A DNA stretch of 64,000 nt from a virus, in the IMG/VR virus record IMGVR_UViG_3300025870_000013, positions 1 through 64,000 of that record; one strand, written 5' to 3'. Under the pieces are notes generated by a model. That model saw only the letters and a program-made list of their open reading frames with translations, had not been told where the DNA came from and searched no databases. Shown here one piece after another: positions 60,372 to 64,000 of this stretch. A program made the position numbers and the translations under genes. Each line of letters opens with the position of its first letter. Positions within the stretch are counted from its first letter, which is position 1.

Positions 60372-61646
60372 ATGAAGATCTTTACTAATTTCAATGAATT
60401 TATAACTGAGAGTGTATACAATAATACAACTGAATCCCTTATTTTAGAAGGTGGAGCAGCGGGCCATATGTCACATCCATTTGATGAAAAAGATTTAACA
60501 TTCGGTGACTTTAAAAAAATTGTTGAAGCTGGTCTTCAAGGAGAATTAAACTTTGAAGAAGTTGCAACTGAAAAAACAGATGGCCAAAATCTTCTTGCAA
60601 CTGTAAAGGATGGAGTGGCAATGTTTTCAAGAAACAAGGGTCAATTAATTAGCCCAGTAGATTTACAAGGAATTATTAAAATGTTCACAGACCACGCTTC
60701 TAAATTAGTAGAAGAAACATATATTTTTGCTGCAACTGATTTAGCAGATGCTCTACCAAAAATTAAAGATCAGTCTGTGTTTAATAATGGTAAGGATTTC
60801 GTAAATATAGAATTAATCTATTCTAAAAATCCAAATGTAATTTATTACGAAAGAGATGTTCTTCAATTCCATGACATTCAAGAAACTGATGGTAACGGTA
60901 ATATAACAGGCAGTAGAAAAATTGCAGGAGAATTAGTTAAAGCTTTAAAAGAAGTAGATGCTGATGTTCAAAAAACATTTACAATAATCCCGCCTCAGGT
61001 TTTAAAACTGGGTAAAGATCTTAATTTTGAAGAAAATAAAAATAAATTCATCAAAAAGATCGAAGCACTGAGAGATCGTTATGGTTTATTAGATGCTGAT
61101 TCGGTTTCAAGATATCACGAAATGTGGTGGAGAGAAACTATAGATAGAAACTTTCCAGATACAGAACAAGATTATAAAGAAGGTTTATTATTAAGATGGG
61201 CTTATGGTGATAAGAAGACTTTAAACATGAGATCTTTAGATAAATCGTTAGGTAAAGATAAAGCATCTCTTATTAAGAAATTTGATAAAGAAGATGTTAA
61301 AAAGAAATATAAAGAAAACATTAGACCGTTTGAAGATTTATTCTTAGAACTAGGATCTATAATTCTTAAAAATGCTTCTAATTTTGTAGCAGCAAATCCA
61401 GACAAGGAAATGCAAAGATTACATAATCAAATAAGAACAGAAGCTGAAGCTATTATAAAAACAGGAGGTGAAGCTCAAATTGCAAAAGTAGAAGCTGAAC
61501 TTGCCAGATTAGATAGAATTGGAGGAATAGAATCTATTATACCAACTGAAGGAATAGTTTTTGTGTACAAAGGAAAAACAATGAAATTAACAGGTACATT
61601 TGCAGCCATTAATCAATTAATGGGTATCATAAAATACGGAAGATAA
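60372..61646 (+). CDS. signature-bearing nucleotidyltransferase/ligase-like protein
   Basis: The N terminus MKIFTNFNEFITESVY resembles the T4 targeting peptide and has likely cleavage after FITE or LILE. Residues 65-71 read ATEKTDG, the KxDG motif I of the DNA/RNA ligase and capping nucleotidyltransferase superfamily (candidate AMP-accepting Lys68), followed by Arg87 (FSRNKG). A motif III-like FVNIELIY contains Glu147, and the C terminus has EGIVFVYKGKTMKLTG (motif IV-like Glu393, motif V-like Lys405). I recall related signature-bearing proteins (GGHMSHPF start) in marine T4-like phages, uncharacterised. I infer an adenylating enzyme packaged in the capsid. It could have lost activity. Confidence 0.68.
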   Translation: MKIFTNFNEFITESVYNNTTESLILEGGAAGHMSHPFDEKDLTFGDFKKIVEAGLQGELNFEEVATEKTDGQNLLATVKDGVAMFSRNKGQLISPVDLQGIIKMFTDHASKLVEETYIFAATDLADALPKIKDQSVFNNGKDFVNIELIYSKNPNVIYYERDVLQFHDIQETDGNGNITGSRKIAGELVKALKEVDADVQKTFTIIPPQVLKLGKDLNFEENKNKFIKKIEALRDRYGLLDADSVSRYHEMWWRETIDRNFPDTEQDYKEGLLLRWAYGDKKTLNMRSLDKSLGKDKASLIKKFDKEDVKKKYKENIRPFEDLFLELGSIILKNASNFVAANPDKEMQRLHNQIRTEAEAIIKTGGEAQIAKVEAELARLDRIGGIESIIPTEGIVFVYKGKTMKLTGTFAAINQLMGIIKYGR

Positions 61647-63493
61647 TGGCATTACAAAATTTAAGAACATATTTTCAATCAACTAACATTAATGACTTTA
61701 ATTCAATGTTGAAATTAACATGTGTTGTATCGGAAAAAATACAAGCATCTTCGTTTCATGTTAAAAGTACTAGTACCGGTTATGAATATTTTAAAAGCGG
61801 TTCTAAACATAAAATGGATAAAGTAGATAGAACTATGGTAAGATACTATGAAAATGGTATTAATTACTTTAAGGCTATTCCTAAAGATGTAAAAGAAGAT
61901 ATGCCACATGATTGGAAATTCGGATTTGACTACATGATAGACAACAAAACAGTAGATATCGAATACGAAAGTCTTCCTAAAAACCATCTAATACTAACAC
62001 ACATACAAATATTAAATCCTAAAAACCCTACACAAATTAAAAAAGTTATTAGAGATCCACAGATCTTAAATAAGTGGGCAGAATTATTAGGGGTACAAAA
62101 ACCACCTGTTATATTTCAAGGAGTTTTACAATCAAATCAAAAAGATGACTTAATTAGATTACTAGAACTTTCTGATTCTGATTTTAAAATCAAATTCAAA
62201 GATCAATCTTTTACAAGAGCCATATTTAATATATTCAACATAGGTCTTAATAATCCAACTTTAAATTCTAATTTAGATAATGACATAGACGGTTTAATAG
62301 TAAACTTCTATGAAGGTAAAAATCCAAAAAGTTTTAAACTTGAAAGATTTGACAGAAAGGATATTCAAAAAAGAGAGCCATCTGACATGTATCAGATCGC
62401 TATATTAGATTTAGTAGAGTATATTACAGGGTTTAATCTTGAAGAAATTTCTTTAGAATCAGAAGATTCAGCAGAAAGATATATTGAATTAATTTCACAC
62501 ATCTTCAATGCATACATTGAAAAGAATGCTTCTAAATATGTAGGAGCTAGCTTTAATTCTGCAGATTTTTCAGAAAACAAAGGTTTTAAATTAAATCCAG
62601 CATTTATCACAAATGAAAAAACACTATCATTAATACAAAATGAAGTTTTATCAGAATTGTATAAAATAGCTTTAGGTAGTTTTAGAAAAAAGAGAAACAA
62701 AGAAACAGATATTATTAATAAAGATTTAATGTCACAGATCAATGAAATAGTTGATAGTATAGATGCAATAGTAATGGCAAAAACAAATGAAAATGATGTT
62801 CTTAATTTTAAATCATATTTGTTAAATCAAAAATTGCAATATAATGAATCTCCTGTTTTAGAAGCGTTAAAGGTAGATTATCCAGAACATGGTAAGAAAT
62901 TAGTAAATATGTTTGTTGGTAGATTCCAGCCCTTTACATTGGGTCATGCTAAAGTAGTTGAAACTATTCATAAGCAAAATGGTCATCCGGTTGTAATCTT
63001 ATTAGTAAAAGCCAAGAACAAGAAAAAAGAAGATGCATTTAAGAGACCTTATGATGAGGAAACTCAAGTTGAAATGATCAATAGATTAAAATCTAAATAT
63101 CCAATTGAAGAAGTTTTCATAATTCCAACAGGTGGTATTGACACTATGTTTAATGCAATGAGGCCAAAATACGAACCAGTATTATGGGGAACCGGAAGCG
63201 ATAGAATGAAAACTTATGGATTTCAAGTAGATAAACCAGAATATAGAGAAGATCTTGGTGTTAGAACTGATTTTGGACTTTATGAAATACCAAGAACTGG
63301 TAAGGACATTTCAGCAACAGAGGTAAGAAACGCCATGTTAGATGGCGATGAGAAGCTATTTAAGAAGCTAACACCTAAGCCAGTACATGATATGTATAAT
63401 GAATTAAAATCTAAACTGGAAGATTCTATGGGGGTTTTAGAAGAGGCTGAAACAGCAACATTAACATTCGATCAATTTATCAAGAATATATAA
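61646..63493 (+). CDS. ligase-like / NMNAT-like fusion protein, 615 aa
   Basis: The C-terminal part (about 425-590) is an HxGH nucleotidyltransferase of the NMNAT/cytidylyltransferase type: MFVGRFQPFTLGHAKVVETI, IIPTGGIDTM and KDISATEVRNAM (the ISxTxxR motif). The GRFQPF start is typical of NadM/NadR-like NMN adenylyltransferases, which make NAD from NMN and ATP. The N-terminal part shows nucleotidyltransferase-superfamily features: VSEKIQASSFHV (possible motif I) and DIDGLIVNFYEGKNPKSFKLE (motif IV/V-like). The last residues, EEAETATLTFDQFIKNI, resemble the targeting signature, but at the C terminus. It starts on the last base of the preceding ligase-like gene. Confidence 0.75.
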   Translation: MALQNLRTYFQSTNINDFNSMLKLTCVVSEKIQASSFHVKSTSTGYEYFKSGSKHKMDKVDRTMVRYYENGINYFKAIPKDVKEDMPHDWKFGFDYMIDNKTVDIEYESLPKNHLILTHIQILNPKNPTQIKKVIRDPQILNKWAELLGVQKPPVIFQGVLQSNQKDDLIRLLELSDSDFKIKFKDQSFTRAIFNIFNIGLNNPTLNSNLDNDIDGLIVNFYEGKNPKSFKLERFDRKDIQKREPSDMYQIAILDLVEYITGFNLEEISLESEDSAERYIELISHIFNAYIEKNASKYVGASFNSADFSENKGFKLNPAFITNEKTLSLIQNEVLSELYKIALGSFRKKRNKETDIINKDLMSQINEIVDSIDAIVMAKTNENDVLNFKSYLLNQKLQYNESPVLEALKVDYPEHGKKLVNMFVGRFQPFTLGHAKVVETIHKQNGHPVVILLVKAKNKKKEDAFKRPYDEETQVEMINRLKSKYPIEEVFIIPTGGIDTMFNAMRPKYEPVLWGTGSDRMKTYGFQVDKPEYREDLGVRTDFGLYEIPRTGKDISATEVRNAMLDGDEKLFKKLTPKPVHDMYNELKSKLEDSMGVLEEAETATLTFDQFIKNI

Positions 63494-63495
63494 TA
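63485..63495 (+). promoter_or_regulatory. AATATATAATA element
   Basis: One-base variant of the recurring element overlapping the end of the fusion gene, 31 nt before ATG 63516. Confidence 0.4.
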
Positions 63496-63515
63496 AAAAA
63501 CAATAATATTATCAC

Positions 63516-64000
63516 ATGGATATTAACGAAGAACCATTAGAAGAAAGAAACATCACAGTTAAGAGAAAATATACTGAAAACCATCCTGCAAGAACTGTTG
63601 GTAAAGCAGCTAAAATTAGAAATAAAGTATTAGAAGCTATTAAAGATGGTAAAATTTCCCAAGAAGAATTTAAAAGTATTGTTAAGGAAATGACAACTGA
63701 TTCTACAAGATGGTTAAGAAGAAACACACCATATTTTAATGTAAGCGAAGATGGTATCTCTCTTACTAAAACAGGTATGAGAATCTTAAAATCAATTACT
63801 CCATCAACAGAAGTTACACTTAATGAAAAGGCAACTCCTTTTAAAATTGCAAATGCAATGGCAGAAGAAATGTTTGGAGAATTTGGAGTAGCAACTTTAG
63901 ATTACGATGATTTAGCTAGAGTGATAGATATTAAAAAAGCAGATAAATTATCTAAAAAGTATGGAGAAAATAGTTTTATGTCATTAACTGAAATAGACAT
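63516..64000 (+). CDS. partial gene, N-terminal 161 residues, unknown
   Basis: The frame starts at ATG 63516 (MDINEEPLEERNITVKRKYT) and is cut by the window end. It is helical and charged, with KIRNKVLEAIKDGKISQEEF, a WLRRNTPYFNVSEDGISLTK segment and a VTLNEKATPFKIANAMAEEM stretch. VTLNE-K looks like the hydrophobic-x-Glu cleavage pattern of the neighbouring proteins, so it may belong to the same packaged set, although the start lacks the MKxI signature. No function assigned. Confidence 0.7.
   Translation, partial: MDINEEPLEERNITVKRKYTENHPARTVGKAAKIRNKVLEAIKDGKISQEEFKSIVKEMTTDSTRWLRRNTPYFNVSEDGISLTKTGMRILKSITPSTEVTLNEKATPFKIANAMAEEMFGEFGVATLDYDDLARVIDIKKADKLSKKYGENSFMSLTEID

Overview
The window looks like an internal piece of a large contractile-tailed (T4-like) phage genome, most likely of a phage infecting a marine or aquatic member of the Bacteroidota. 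Every gene I can support lies on the + strand, packed end to end with 1-15 nt gaps or ATGA/TAATG overlaps, and the DNA is strongly AT-rich. The T4-like assignment rests on a gp32-like ssDNA-binding protein, a gp61-like primase, UvsY-like and UvsW-like recombination proteins in adjacent genes, a dCMP deaminase, and baseplate proteins resembling gp5, gp25, gp27, gp53, gp6 and gp7. The Bacteroidota host is inferred from a BACON domain, DUF5011/Big-type surface Ig modules, a lipoprotein signal ending LSSC, and the near absence of Shine-Dalgarno sequences before A/T-rich start regions.

Layout. 1-2700: small hypothetical and membrane genes plus a UvdE-type UV-damage endonuclease, closed by a clear terminator (2723-2749). 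2788-8508: six consecutive genes whose products start with a common short signature (M-K-x-I-x-x-F/Y-x-E/S-F/Y). It resembles the capsid-targeting sequence of T4 internal proteins. The products include an HExxH metalloprotease, a zinc-ribbon acetyltransferase and a 940-residue putative polyprotein carrying repeated ESVVTEA-like sites. 8583-14277: dCMP deaminase, an XPD/DinG-type helicase, a lipoprotein and a run of small unknowns. 14332-32009: the tail/baseplate block, which also contains a four-domain ribosomal-protein-S1-like gene and an amidoligase fused to a beta-helix-like tail. 32024-52657: fibres and adhesins, including a 2698-residue protein, a collagen-like fibre and a BACON protein ending in a Hint (intein/hedgehog) domain. 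52675-58263: another signature-bearing protein, a RuvC-like resolvase, gp32, primase, UvsY and UvsW. 58297-64000: a second putative polyprotein with the same cleavage-like motif, a signature-bearing KxDG nucleotidyltransferase-like protein, a ligase-like/NMNAT-like fusion, and a gene cut by the window end.

Most notable: (i) a family of at least nine proteins that look targeted to the prohead and matured there, two of them apparent polyproteins with cleavage-like motifs conserved even at DNA level; (ii) two neighbouring nucleotidyltransferase-superfamily proteins, one fused to an NMNAT-like domain; (iii) a self-processing Hint domain at the end of an adhesin; (iv) a phage S1 homologue in a genome without Shine-Dalgarno signals; (v) a recurring GATATATAATA motif before many of these genes. 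The head, terminase, portal, sheath and prohead protease genes are not recognised here and presumably lie outside the window. No tRNA, CRISPR array, insertion sequence or integrase was recognised.
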